Shown one piece after another: positions 36,390 to 44,377 of a stretch of DNA of 64,000 nucleotides; the stretch's first letter is position 1, and each line of letters begins with the position of its first letter. The stretch is from contig NZ_JBAJNS010000001.1 of NCBI RefSeq assembly GCF_037911585.1, positions 5,553,001 to 5,617,000 on the forward strand, read 5' to 3'. The translations under genes were made by a program, and so were the position numbers. Origin of the DNA: Streptomyces sp. GSL17-111 (GTDB lineage Bacteria > Actinomycetota > Actinomycetes > Streptomycetales > Streptomycetaceae). The notes under the pieces are model-generated. The model saw only the letters and a list, made by a program, of their open reading frames with translations, searched no databases and had not been told where the DNA came from.

Positions 36390-37619
36390 GTGCACCACAC
36401 CACCGTCCTGCTCATCGAGCTGGGTGCCGTCATCCTCGCTCTGGGGCTGCTGGCGCGCTTCGCCGGGCGGATCGGCATGTCCCCGATCCCGCTCTACCTG
36501 CTCGTCGGGCTCGCCTTCGGCCAGGGCGGTCTGCTCCCGCTCAGCACCAGTGAGGAGTTCATCGAGGTCGGCGCCGAGATCGGCGTCATCCTCCTGCTGC
36601 TCATGCTGGGGCTGGAGTACACGGCCTCGGAGCTCGTCACCAGCCTGCGCACCCAGTACCCGACCGGGATCGTCGACCTCGTCCTGAACGCCACCCCGGG
36701 CGCGGTCGCCGGGTGGGCGCTGGGCTGGGGACCGGTGGGCATCATCGCCCTGGCGGGGATCACCTGGATCTCCTCCTCGGGCGTCATCGCCAAGGTCCTC
36801 GCCGACCTCGGCCGGCTGGGCAACCGCGAGACGCCGGTGGTCCTCGGCGTGCTGGTGATGGAGGACCTGGCGATGGCGGTGTACCTGCCGCTGCTGACGG
36901 CCCTCCTGGCCGGCCTGAGCCTGGCCGGGGCGAGCCTGTCCCTGACGATCGCCCTCGGCACCGCCGGTCTCGTCCTCTTCCTCGCGCTGCGGCACGGCCG
37001 CCTCATCAGCCGCGCCGTGTCCTCGGAGAACCCGGAGATGCTGCTCCTGGTCGTCCTCGGGCTGACGCTGCTCGTCGCCGGGGTCGCCCAGCGGCTCCAG
37101 GTCTCGGCGGCGGTCGGCGCGTTCCTGGTGGGCATCGCGATCTCCGGTGAAGTGGCGCACAGCGCGCGGTCGCTCCTGACGCCGCTGCGCGACCTCTTCG
37201 CGGCCGTCTTCTTCGTCTTCTTCGGCCTCTCCACCGTCCCGGCGAACATCCCGCCCGTCCTGCTGCCCGCGCTGGCGCTGGCGGCGGTGTCCGTCGCGAC
37301 GAAGATCCTCACCGGGTGGTACGCGGCCCGGCGGGCGGGGATCGGCACGAAGGGTCGGCTCAGAGCCGGGGGCGCGCTGGTGGCCCGGGGGGAGTTCTCC
37401 ATCGTCATCGCCGGGCTCGCGGCGGGGGCGCAGCCGGGGCTGCGCCCGGTGGCGACGGCCTACGTCCTGATCCTCGTCATCGCCGGGCCGCTCACCGCCC
37501 GCTGGACGGAGCCGGTGGTCCGCAGACTGCGGGGGCTGCGACGCGGCGGCCCCGCCACCGGTTCCCCTCCGCCGCCGGCCCGGGGCGGCGGCACCGAGGT
37601 GGGGGCCGGGCGTTCGTAG
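36390..37619 (+). CDS. KhtU-like CPA2 cation/proton antiporter
   Basis: The 409 residues contain about 12 membrane helices of the Na+/H+ exchanger fold. The likely ion-binding region is LGVLVMEDLAMAVYLPL, with an Asp in a helix, and ALVARGEFSIVIAGL resembles the conserved RGEF segment of KefB-type antiporters. It lacks the KTN domain of KefB, consistent with use of the separate subunit encoded just upstream. The last 30 residues are a Pro/Gly tail. It probably exports K+ under alkaline or c-di-AMP signals. Confidence 0.88.
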   Translation: MHHTTVLLIELGAVILALGLLARFAGRIGMSPIPLYLLVGLAFGQGGLLPLSTSEEFIEVGAEIGVILLLLMLGLEYTASELVTSLRTQYPTGIVDLVLNATPGAVAGWALGWGPVGIIALAGITWISSSGVIAKVLADLGRLGNRETPVVLGVLVMEDLAMAVYLPLLTALLAGLSLAGASLSLTIALGTAGLVLFLALRHGRLISRAVSSENPEMLLLVVLGLTLLVAGVAQRLQVSAAVGAFLVGIAISGEVAHSARSLLTPLRDLFAAVFFVFFGLSTVPANIPPVLLPALALAAVSVATKILTGWYAARRAGIGTKGRLRAGGALVARGEFSIVIAGLAAGAQPGLRPVATAYVLILVIAGPLTARWTEPVVRRLRGLRRGGPATGSPPPPARGGGTEVGAGRS

Positions 37620-37759
37620 CTTCCGCCAGGCGCGGGCCGCGCGGTGTGGCGGATCATCCGGGGGTCCGCCCGGAAGGCGCCGTGGGAGAATGAAGTACGT
37701 GCGTTTTCCTCGGCCGACGCGGCCCGAGGCCCTCCTCCGATCGACTGGGTGTACAGCAC

Positions 37760-39202
37760 GTGCGATTCCTCAACGACCAGCGGCCCCCGTACGACCTGAC
37801 GTATGACGACGTCTTCATGGTCCCGAGCCGCTCGGCGGTCGGCTCCCGGCAGGGTGTGGACCTCTCCAGCCCCGACGGCAGTGGGACGACCGTCCCCCTC
37901 GTCGTCGCCAACATGACGGCCATCGCGGGGCGCCGGATGGCCGAGACGGTCGCCCGGCGCGGCGGCCTCGTCGTCATCCCGCAGGACATCCCCCTGGACG
38001 TCGTGACCGAGGTGATCTCCTGGGTCAAGCAGCGTCACCTCGTCCTCGACACCCCCATCGTGCTCGCGCCCAACGCGACGGTGGCCGACGCGCTCTCGCT
38101 GCTGCCCAAGCGGGCGCACGGCGCGGGCGTCGTCGTCGACGCCGAGGGGCGCCCCGTCGGCGTCGTCACCGAGGCGGACCTCGCCGGGGTGGACCGGTTC
38201 ACCCAGCTCAGCCAGGTCATGACCCGTGACCTGCTGCTCCTGGACGCCGGCCTCGACCCGCGCGACGCGTTCAACCGCCTGGACGCGGCGCACCGCCGAC
38301 TCGCCCCCGCCGTGGACGCGGACGGCCGGCTGGTCGGCGTCCTCAGCCGCAAGGGCGCCCTGCGCGCCACCCTCTACACGCCCGCCACCGACGAGCAGGG
38401 GCGGCTGCGCGTCGCCGCGGCCGTAGGCATCAACGGGGACGTGGCGGGGCGCGCCCAGGCCCTGCTCGACGCGGGCGTGGACACGCTCGTGGTGGACACC
38501 GCCCACGGTCACCAGGAGGGGATGCTGGAGGCGCTGCGCGCGGTCCGCGCGCTCGGCCCCCGGGTCCCGGTGGTGGCGGGCAACGTCGTCGCGGCGGAGG
38601 GCGTCCGCGACCTCGTCGAGGCCGGAGCGGACATCGTCAAGGTCGGCGTCGGTCCGGGCGCGATGTGCACGACCCGCATGATGACGGGCGTGGGACGTCC
38701 GCAGTTCTCGGCCGTGCTGGAGTGCGCCGCGGAGGCGCGCAGGCTGGGCAAGCACGTGTGGGCCGACGGTGGCGTCCGGCACCCGCGTGACGTGGCCATG
38801 GCCCTGGCGGCCGGGGCCTCGAACGTCATGATCGGCTCCTGGTTCGCCGGGACGTACGAGTCCCCGGGCGACCTCCAGCAGGCCGCCGACGGTCGGCTGT
38901 ACAAGGAGTCCTTCGGCATGGCCTCCGCGCGGGCGGTCCGCAACCGCACGGCGGAGGAGTCCGCGTACGACCGGGCGCGCAAGGGCCTCTTCGAGGAGGG
39001 CATCTCGCACTCGCGCATGTTCCTCGACCCCGCGCGGCCGGGCGTGGAGGACCTGATCGACTCGATCATCGCGGGCGTGCGGTCGTCCTGCACCTACGCG
39101 GGCGCGGACTCCCTGGCGGAGTTCGCCGAGCGGGCGGTCGTCGGCGTCCAGAGTGCCGCGGGGTACGCCGAGGGCAAGCCCCTGCACGCCAGCTGGAGTT
39201 GA
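37760..39202 (+). CDS. guaB1: GuaB1-type IMP dehydrogenase/GMP reductase family protein
   Basis: The 480 residues form an IMPDH-like barrel with an inserted CBS pair (PIVLAPNATVADALSLLPKRAHGAGVVV ... SQVMTRDLLLLDAGLDPRDAFNRL). The loop GVGPGAMCTTRMMTG contains the catalytic Cys303. Actinobacteria carry several guaB paralogues; the one with this start (LNDQRPPYDLTYDDVFMVP) was shown in Mycobacterium to be a GMP reductase regulated through its CBS domains, so it likely returns GMP to IMP. GTG 37760 has no strong ribosome-binding site. A 140-bp gap precedes it and an 18-bp hairpin follows. Confidence 0.87.
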   Translation: MRFLNDQRPPYDLTYDDVFMVPSRSAVGSRQGVDLSSPDGSGTTVPLVVANMTAIAGRRMAETVARRGGLVVIPQDIPLDVVTEVISWVKQRHLVLDTPIVLAPNATVADALSLLPKRAHGAGVVVDAEGRPVGVVTEADLAGVDRFTQLSQVMTRDLLLLDAGLDPRDAFNRLDAAHRRLAPAVDADGRLVGVLSRKGALRATLYTPATDEQGRLRVAAAVGINGDVAGRAQALLDAGVDTLVVDTAHGHQEGMLEALRAVRALGPRVPVVAGNVVAAEGVRDLVEAGADIVKVGVGPGAMCTTRMMTGVGRPQFSAVLECAAEARRLGKHVWADGGVRHPRDVAMALAAGASNVMIGSWFAGTYESPGDLQQAADGRLYKESFGMASARAVRNRTAEESAYDRARKGLFEEGISHSRMFLDPARPGVEDLIDSIIAGVRSSCTYAGADSLAEFAERAVVGVQSAAGYAEGKPLHASWS

Positions 39203-39215
39203 TCCCGGGCCCGTA

Positions 39216-39254
39216 CCTCGGGGCCGTGAGCGGAGGCCGCTCACGGCCCCGAGG
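39216..39254 (+). terminator. Terminator after guaB1
   Basis: A perfect 18-bp stem (39216-39233 with 39237-39254) has a 3-nt loop AGG and is followed by CGTTCCTTT. It begins 14 bp after the stop. Confidence 0.8.
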
Positions 39255-39317
39255 CGTTCCTTTACCACAATAATCCGCACAGGGGAAGTAAACGAACGTA
39301 CGAGGTAGGGTGTTTCC

Positions 39318-39384
39318 GCGCAACGAATCGGCACGGGTGCGCAAGGATCACGCATTACGTGCCGACATGTCCCGGTCCTAGAGT
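39318..39384 (+). promoter_or_regulatory. Operator and promoter of the permease gene (likely Lrp-type target)
   Basis: The element GCGCAACGAATCG...GTGCGCAAGGA (39318-39347) is nearly the same as 41610-41640 upstream of the amidase gene. GCAACG and GCAAGG units are 21 bp apart, two helical turns. A -35 TTACGT (39355-39360) starts 14 bp after the start of GCAAGG, and a -10 TAGAGT (39379-39384) follows at 18 bp. The position just upstream of -35 fits activation by an Lrp/AsnC protein, probably the one encoded at 41002-41457. Confidence 0.65.
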
Positions 39385-39521
39385 CGGGCGCTGTACGAGG
39401 AGTGGCGGAGACCGCCTGCTCGACGGTCTCGGTCGCTGTGTGACGCGCTCCCACCGGGTGCGGGCCTGAGCCGTGCCGGTCTCCCGCCGCGAACCCGCAT
39501 CACATGGCAAGGAGCCCACCC

Positions 39522-40991
39522 GTGCTGGACCGAAACGCAGCGTCCTCCGCACCGCCGACCGGGATGTCCCGGTTCATGCGGCGCAAGCCCGTGGAACGAC
39601 TGGTCGCCGAGACCGGCCACGGGAGTGGCGGAGAGCTGCGCCGCACGCTGACCATGTGGCAGCTCACCATGATCAGCATCGGTGCCACGCTCGGCACGGG
39701 CATCTTCGTCGTGCTCGGCGAGGCCGTCCCCGAGGCCGGGCCCGCCGTGACGATCTCCTTCGTCATCGCGGGCCTGACGGCCCTGTTCTCCGCGCTCTCG
39801 TACGCCGAACTGGCGGGCACGATCCCCGCCTCCGGCTCCTCGTACTCCTACTCCTACGCCACCATGGGCGAGCTGGTGGCCTGGGTCTGCGGACTGTGCC
39901 TGATCCTGGAGTACGGGGTCTCCGTGGCGGCCGTCGCCGTCGGCTGGGGCCAGTACCTCAACGAACTGCTCGACGGCACGATCGGCGTCACCATTCCGGC
40001 CGCGCTGTCGAACCCGCCCGGCGACGGCGGCTACTTCAACCTCCCCGCCCTCCTCGTCGTGGTCCTGGCCATGGCGTTCCTCATGGGCGGCGCCCGGGAG
40101 AGCGCCCGGGTCAACTCGATCATGGTGGTCGTGAAGATCGGCGCGCTCCTGCTCTTCTGCGCCGTCGCCTTCACCGGCATCCGTGCCGGCAACTACGAGC
40201 CCTTCATGCCGCTCGGCATGGCCGGTGTCAGCGCCGCCGGCGCCTCCCTGTTCTTCTCCTACATCGGCTTCGACGCCGCCTCCACCGCCGGTGAGGAGGC
40301 GAAGAACCCGCAGCGCGACCTGCCCCGCGCGATCATGCTGTCCCTGCTCATCGTCACCGCCCTGTACGTGATGGTCGCCGCCGTCGCCGTGGGCGCCGTC
40401 CCGTGGGAGAGCTTCGAGGGCTCCGAGGCCGCGCTCGCCGGCGTCCTCAGCGACGTCACCGGCCAGGAGTTCTGGGCCACGATCCTCGCCGCGGGGGCCG
40501 TCGTCGCCATCGCCAGCGTCGTCCTCGCCGTCCTCTACGGTCAGACCCGCATCCTCTTCGCCATGTCCCGGGACGGCCTGGTGCCCCGGGTCTTCTCCAA
40601 GGTGCACCCCCGCACCGGCACGCCGCGCGCCAACACCTTCCTGGTCTCCGCCTTCTGCGGTGTCCTGGCCGCCGCGATCCCGCTCGGGGAGCTGGCCAAC
40701 GCGACGAGCATCGGCACGCTGTTCGCCTTCGGTCTGGTCAACGTCGCCGTCATCGTGCTGCGCCGCACCCGCCCCGACATGCCGCGCGGCTTCCGGGTCC
40801 CGTTCTCGCCGCTCGTCCCGCTGCTGGGCCTCTGCTTCTGTCTGTACAACATGCTGAACCTGCCCGCCATCACCTGGCTGGTCTTCGGTCTCTGGATGGC
40901 CGCCGGCCTCGTGTTCTACTTCCTCTACGGGCAGCGCCGCTCCACCCTGGCGAACGAGCCCGCCACGCCTCCCGTGCCGAGTGAGAAGTGA
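39522..40991 (+). CDS. APC-family amino acid permease, cationic amino acid transporter type
   Basis: The 489 residues form about 12-13 membrane helices. The first, WQLTMISIGATLGTGIFVVLGEA, carries the APC substrate motif GATLGTGIF. FSYIGFDAASTAGEEAKNPQRDLP is the conserved APC loop, and the basic N-terminal RRKPVERL resembles CAT transporters for arginine and lysine. An in-frame ATG lies at 39504, but AAGGAG inside that stretch places the start at GTG 39522. The Lrp-type regulator gene begins 10 bp after its stop, and its operator is shared with the amidase-oxygenase operon, so uptake of the substrate of that pathway is the likely role. Confidence 0.9.
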   Translation: MLDRNAASSAPPTGMSRFMRRKPVERLVAETGHGSGGELRRTLTMWQLTMISIGATLGTGIFVVLGEAVPEAGPAVTISFVIAGLTALFSALSYAELAGTIPASGSSYSYSYATMGELVAWVCGLCLILEYGVSVAAVAVGWGQYLNELLDGTIGVTIPAALSNPPGDGGYFNLPALLVVVLAMAFLMGGARESARVNSIMVVVKIGALLLFCAVAFTGIRAGNYEPFMPLGMAGVSAAGASLFFSYIGFDAASTAGEEAKNPQRDLPRAIMLSLLIVTALYVMVAAVAVGAVPWESFEGSEAALAGVLSDVTGQEFWATILAAGAVVAIASVVLAVLYGQTRILFAMSRDGLVPRVFSKVHPRTGTPRANTFLVSAFCGVLAAAIPLGELANATSIGTLFAFGLVNVAVIVLRRTRPDMPRGFRVPFSPLVPLLGLCFCLYNMLNLPAITWLVFGLWMAAGLVFYFLYGQRRSTLANEPATPPVPSEK

Positions 40992-41001
40992 CCCGACCCC
41001 C

Positions 41002-41457
41002 GTGCGACTGAACGAACTCGACGAACGCATCGTCCACGCCCTCGCCGAGGACGCCCGCCGCTCCTACGCCGACATCGGCGCGGAGGTCGGGCTCTCCGCC
41101 CCGGCCGTGAAGCGGCGGGTGGACCGGCTCCGCGCGGACGGCGCCATCACCGGCTTCACCGTGCGGGTGGACCCGGCCGCGCTCGGCTGGGAGACGGAGG
41201 GGTTCATCGAGATGTACTGCCGGCACAACACCTCACCCGAGGACATCCGGCGGGGCCTGTCGCGCTACCCGGAGGTGGCGTCCGCGTCCACGGTCACCGG
41301 CGACGCGGACGCCGTCGTCCAGGTCTTCGCCTCCGACATGCGCCACTTCGAGCGCGTGCTGGAGCGCATCGCGGGAGAGCACTTCGTGGAGCGCACCAAG
41401 TCCGTGCTGGTGCTCTCCCCGCTCCTGCGCCGCTACTCGGCCGGCTCCCCTACCTGA
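41002..41457 (+). CDS. Lrp/AsnC family transcriptional regulator
   Basis: The 151 residues have the family's usual size. A winged HTH covers about residues 2-60 (LNELDERIVHALAEDARRSYADIGAEVGLSAPAVKRRVDRLRADGAITGF). A RAM ligand-binding domain follows (VDPAALGWETEGFIEMYC, VASASTVTGDADAVVQVFA). Such proteins form octamers wrapping DNA with sites spaced in whole helical turns, and bind amino acids. GTG 41002 is chosen; a GTG at 40981 would overlap the permease. It is cotranscribed with the permease and faces the operator before the amidase gene 265 bp downstream. Confidence 0.93.
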   Translation: MRLNELDERIVHALAEDARRSYADIGAEVGLSAPAVKRRVDRLRADGAITGFTVRVDPAALGWETEGFIEMYCRHNTSPEDIRRGLSRYPEVASASTVTGDADAVVQVFASDMRHFERVLERIAGEHFVERTKSVLVLSPLLRRYSAGSPT

Positions 41458-41578
41458 GGCGGCCGGGGGTCGGGGGCCGGACCCGGTCCCCGGCCGCCCC
41501 GCCGGATGCCGGGGGCGTACGTGGAAGCGGGTCCGCCGCCACGGGACCACGCACGCCTCGCCTTCGGATCAACGGTGT

Positions 41579-41677
41579 ACGCAACGGATCGCCGTGGACA
41601 ACCGTGAACGCGCAACGAAATCGCCGTGGATGCGCAAGGAAGCCGCCTTGTTCGCTCCGTCCGCGCGCACGTACCGT
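41579..41677 (+). promoter_or_regulatory. Operator array and promoter of the amidase-oxygenase operon
   Basis: Three related units occur in line: ACGCAACGGATCGCCGTGG at 41579-41597, GCGCAACGAAATCGCCGTGG at 41610-41629, and TGCGCAAGGA at 41631-41640. The GCAA cores are 31 and 22 bp apart. A -35 TTGTTC (41648-41653) starts 14 bp after the start of GCAAGG, and a -10 TACCGT (41672-41677) follows at 18 bp. The last two units, their distance to -35 and the spacer length copy the permease promoter. Confidence 0.65.
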
Positions 41678-41722
41678 CGAAGCGATCCCCTGCAAGGTCC
41701 CGTCGCACGTCCGTGAGGTCCC

Positions 41723-42547
41723 ATGGCGTCCCTGCGCATCGCGCTGTACCAAGGCCCCGGCGGCATCCCCGCCCCCGGTGAGAGCCTGGCCGCGTTCGCC
41801 CGGGCGGCCGGGCGCGCGGCGGCGGCCGGGGCCCGTCTGCTGGTCACCCCCGAGCTGTCCCTGACCGGCTACGCCCTCGGGGACGCCGTCGCCGCCGCGG
41901 CCGAACCCGCCGACGGTCCCTCCGCCGAGGCGGTCGGGAAGATCGCCGCCGAGCACGGGCTGGCCGTCCACTACGGCTACCCCGAGCGCGACGGCGACGC
42001 CGTCTACAACGCGGTGCGTCTGGTCGCCCCCGACGGCACCCCGCTGGCCGGCTACCGCAAGACGCACCTGTTCGGCGCCTACGAGAAGGCGTGCTTCCGG
42101 CCCGGACCGGTTGCGGACGCCGTCGTCCAGGCCGAGATCGACGGCGTCCGCATCGGACTGCTGACCTGCTACGACGTCGAGTTCCCGGAGCCCGTGCGGG
42201 CGCACGCCCTGGCCGGGAGCGAGCTGCTGCTCGTCCCCACCGCCCTGATGCGCCCCTACGAGATCGTGCCGCGGTCCGTGGTGCCCGTGCGGGCCTGGGA
42301 GAACCAGATCTACATCGCCTACGCCAACCGCCACGGCGTCGAGGGCGACTTCACCTTCGCCGGGATGAGCTGCCTCGCCGCCCCCGACGGAACCGTCCGC
42401 GCCCGTGCCGGGAGTGGCGAGGACCTGATCGTGGCGGACGTCGACACCGCCTTCCTGGCGGCCTCCCGCGCCGAGAACACCTACCTCGCCGATCGCCGCC
42501 CCGAGCTGTACACGTCCCTGTCCCCGCAAGGAGAACCGCGCCGATGA
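41723..42547 (+). CDS. Nitrilase-superfamily amidase, likely partner of the L-amino-acid 2-monooxygenase
   Basis: The 274 residues form a carbon-nitrogen hydrolase with the triad Glu44 (TPELSLTGYALGD), Lys113 (YRKTHLFG) and Cys149 (LLTCYDVEFPE). The size and neighbourhood match the omega-amidases that open the amide made by lysine or arginine 2-monooxygenase (DavA: 5-aminovaleramide; the Streptomyces arginine pathway: 4-guanidinobutyramide). Its stop overlaps the oxygenase ATG (ATGA), which strongly couples the two. It has its own promoter with operators shared with the permease. The exact amide is not decidable from sequence. Confidence 0.88.
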   Translation: MASLRIALYQGPGGIPAPGESLAAFARAAGRAAAAGARLLVTPELSLTGYALGDAVAAAAEPADGPSAEAVGKIAAEHGLAVHYGYPERDGDAVYNAVRLVAPDGTPLAGYRKTHLFGAYEKACFRPGPVADAVVQAEIDGVRIGLLTCYDVEFPEPVRAHALAGSELLLVPTALMRPYEIVPRSVVPVRAWENQIYIAYANRHGVEGDFTFAGMSCLAAPDGTVRARAGSGEDLIVADVDTAFLAASRAENTYLADRRPELYTSLSPQGEPRR

Positions 42548-44262
42548 CCTCCACCGTGCCCGCCGCCGTCCACGACGAGCAGCACGCCGAGGCCCAGTCC
42601 ACGCCGCCCATCACCATGTTCGGCCCGGACTTCCCCTTCGCCTACGACGACTACCTGGCCGGACCGGCCGGGCTGGGACAGGTCCCGGCCACCGAGCACG
42701 GCACCGAGGTCGCCGTCGTCGGCGGCGGTCTGTCCGGCATCGTCACCGCCTACGAGCTGATGAAGATGGGCCTCAAGCCCGTCGTCTACGAGGCCGACCA
42801 GATCGGCGGGCGGCTGCGCACCAGCGACTTCGCGGGCTCCGACGACGGCACCGGCACGCCGCTCAACGCCGAGATGGGCGCCATGCGCTTCCCGCCGTCC
42901 TCGACGGCGTTCCAGCACTACGTCGACCTCGTCGGGCTTCAGACCAAGCCGTTCCCCAACCCGCTCGCCCCCGACACCCCCTCGACCGTCGTGGACCTCA
43001 AGGGGGAGAGCCACTACGCCCGCACCGTGGACGATCTGCCCGAGGTCTACCACCAGGTCATGAACGCCTGGAACGCCTGTCTGGAGGAGGGCGCCGACTT
43101 CTCCGACATGCAGCGCGCCATCCGGGAGCGCGACGTGCCGCGCATCCGGGAGATCTGGGCGCGGCTCGTGGAGAAGCTGGACAACCAGACGTTCTACGGC
43201 TTCCTGTGCGACTCGGAGGCGTTCGGCTCCTTCCGGCACCGGGAGATCTTCGGCCAGGTCGGCTTCGGTACCGGCGGCTGGGACACCGACTTCCCGAACT
43301 CCATCCTGGAGATCCTCCGCGTCGTCTACACCGGGGCCGACGACGACCACCGGGGCATCGTCGGCGGCAGCCAGCAGCTGCCCCTGCGACTGTGGGAGCG
43401 CGAGCCGGACAAGCTGGTGCACTGGCCGAAGGGCACCTCGCTCGCCTCGCTGCACGGCGGTGAGCCCCGGCCCGCCGTCACGCGGCTGTACCGCACCGCC
43501 GGCAACCGCATCACCGTCACCGACGCGCACGGCGACATCCGCACCTACAAGGCGGCCGTGTTCACCGCCCAGTCGTGGATGATGCTGTCGAAGATCGACT
43601 GTGACGACGCCCTGCTGCCCATCGACCACTGGACGGCCGTCGAGCGCACGCACTACATGGAGTCGTCCAAGCTGTTCGTCCCCGTCGACCGGCCGTTCTG
43701 GCTGGACACCGACGAGCAGACGGGCCGGGACGTGATGAGCATGACGCTCACCGACCGCATGACCCGGGGCACCTACCTGCTGGACAACGGACCGGACCGG
43801 CCCGCCGTCATCTGCCTGTCCTACACCTGGTGCGACGACAGCCTGAAGTGGCTCCCGCTCGACGCGAACGAGCGCATGGAGGTGATGCTCAAGTCGCTGC
43901 GCGAGATCTACCCGAAGGTCGACATCCGCAAGCACATCACCGGCAGCCCGATCACCGTCTCCTGGGAGAACGAGCCCTACTTCATGGGCGCGTTCAAGGC
44001 CAACCTGCCGGGCCACTACCGCTACCAGCGGCGGCTGTTCACCCACTTCATGCAGGACCGCCTGCCCGCCGACAAGCGGGGCCTCTTCCTCGCCGGGGAC
44101 GACATCTCCTGGACGGCCGGCTGGGCCGAGGGCGCGGTGCAGACCGCCCTCAACGCGGTCTGGGGCGTCATGCACCAGCTCGGCGGTGCCACCGACCCGA
44201 CCAACCCCGGGCCGGGCGACGTCTACGACGCGATCGCCCCGGTGGAGCTGCCGGAGGACTGA
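42544..44262 (+). CDS. FAD-dependent L-amino-acid 2-monooxygenase (lysine or arginine type, DavB-like)
   Basis: The 572 residues are an amine-oxidase fold flavoprotein. FGPDFPFAYDDYL near residue 22, the FAD motif VAVVGGGLSGIVTAYEL at about 57-73, EADQIGGRLRT and GAMRFPPSSTAFQHYVD follow in order. GQVGFGTGGWDTDFPNS and the C-terminal AGDDISWTAGWAEGAVQTALNAVWG come later. From memory this series of segments closely follows Pseudomonas lysine 2-monooxygenase, which turns an L-amino acid, O2 into an amide, CO2 and water. Streptomyces are also known for arginine 2-monooxygenase, so either basic amino acid may be the substrate. No signal peptide is seen. It overlaps the amidase gene and is followed by a terminator. 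Confidence 0.88.
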   Translation: MTSTVPAAVHDEQHAEAQSTPPITMFGPDFPFAYDDYLAGPAGLGQVPATEHGTEVAVVGGGLSGIVTAYELMKMGLKPVVYEADQIGGRLRTSDFAGSDDGTGTPLNAEMGAMRFPPSSTAFQHYVDLVGLQTKPFPNPLAPDTPSTVVDLKGESHYARTVDDLPEVYHQVMNAWNACLEEGADFSDMQRAIRERDVPRIREIWARLVEKLDNQTFYGFLCDSEAFGSFRHREIFGQVGFGTGGWDTDFPNSILEILRVVYTGADDDHRGIVGGSQQLPLRLWEREPDKLVHWPKGTSLASLHGGEPRPAVTRLYRTAGNRITVTDAHGDIRTYKAAVFTAQSWMMLSKIDCDDALLPIDHWTAVERTHYMESSKLFVPVDRPFWLDTDEQTGRDVMSMTLTDRMTRGTYLLDNGPDRPAVICLSYTWCDDSLKWLPLDANERMEVMLKSLREIYPKVDIRKHITGSPITVSWENEPYFMGAFKANLPGHYRYQRRLFTHFMQDRLPADKRGLFLAGDDISWTAGWAEGAVQTALNAVWGVMHQLGGATDPTNPGPGDVYDAIAPVELPED

Positions 44263-44289
44263 GCGGTCGCCCCGCGCCCCGGAGCACCG

Positions 44290-44327
44290 GCCGGTGGGCG
44301 GACCCCGTCGCGGCTCCGCCCACCGGC
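44290..44327 (+). terminator. Terminator of the amidase-oxygenase operon
   Basis: GCCGGTGGGCGGA (44290-44302) pairs perfectly with TCCGCCCACCGGC (44315-44327). It lies 27 bp after the oxygenase stop. Confidence 0.65.
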
Positions 44328-44377
44328 GGGTACTACCCTTGGCTCGTTTTGTTCGGTCGGTGGGTGGAGCACGCGCG

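Larger units (their letters stand above)
39203..39521 (+). other. 319-bp intergenic region before the permease
   Basis: From left to right it holds the guaB1 terminator, an AT-richer stretch at 39255-39310 with TAATCC and GTAAACGAACGTACG, the twin-type operator (39318-39347) and the permease promoter. The leader after the -10 runs to AAGGAG at 39509-39513. No gene is visible in it. Confidence 0.6.

Noticed and set aside
41604..41864. A small gene starting inside the operator region before the amidase gene
   Set aside because: The frame crosses the operator and promoter and has no ribosome-binding site; its composition follows the overlapping amidase gene in another frame.
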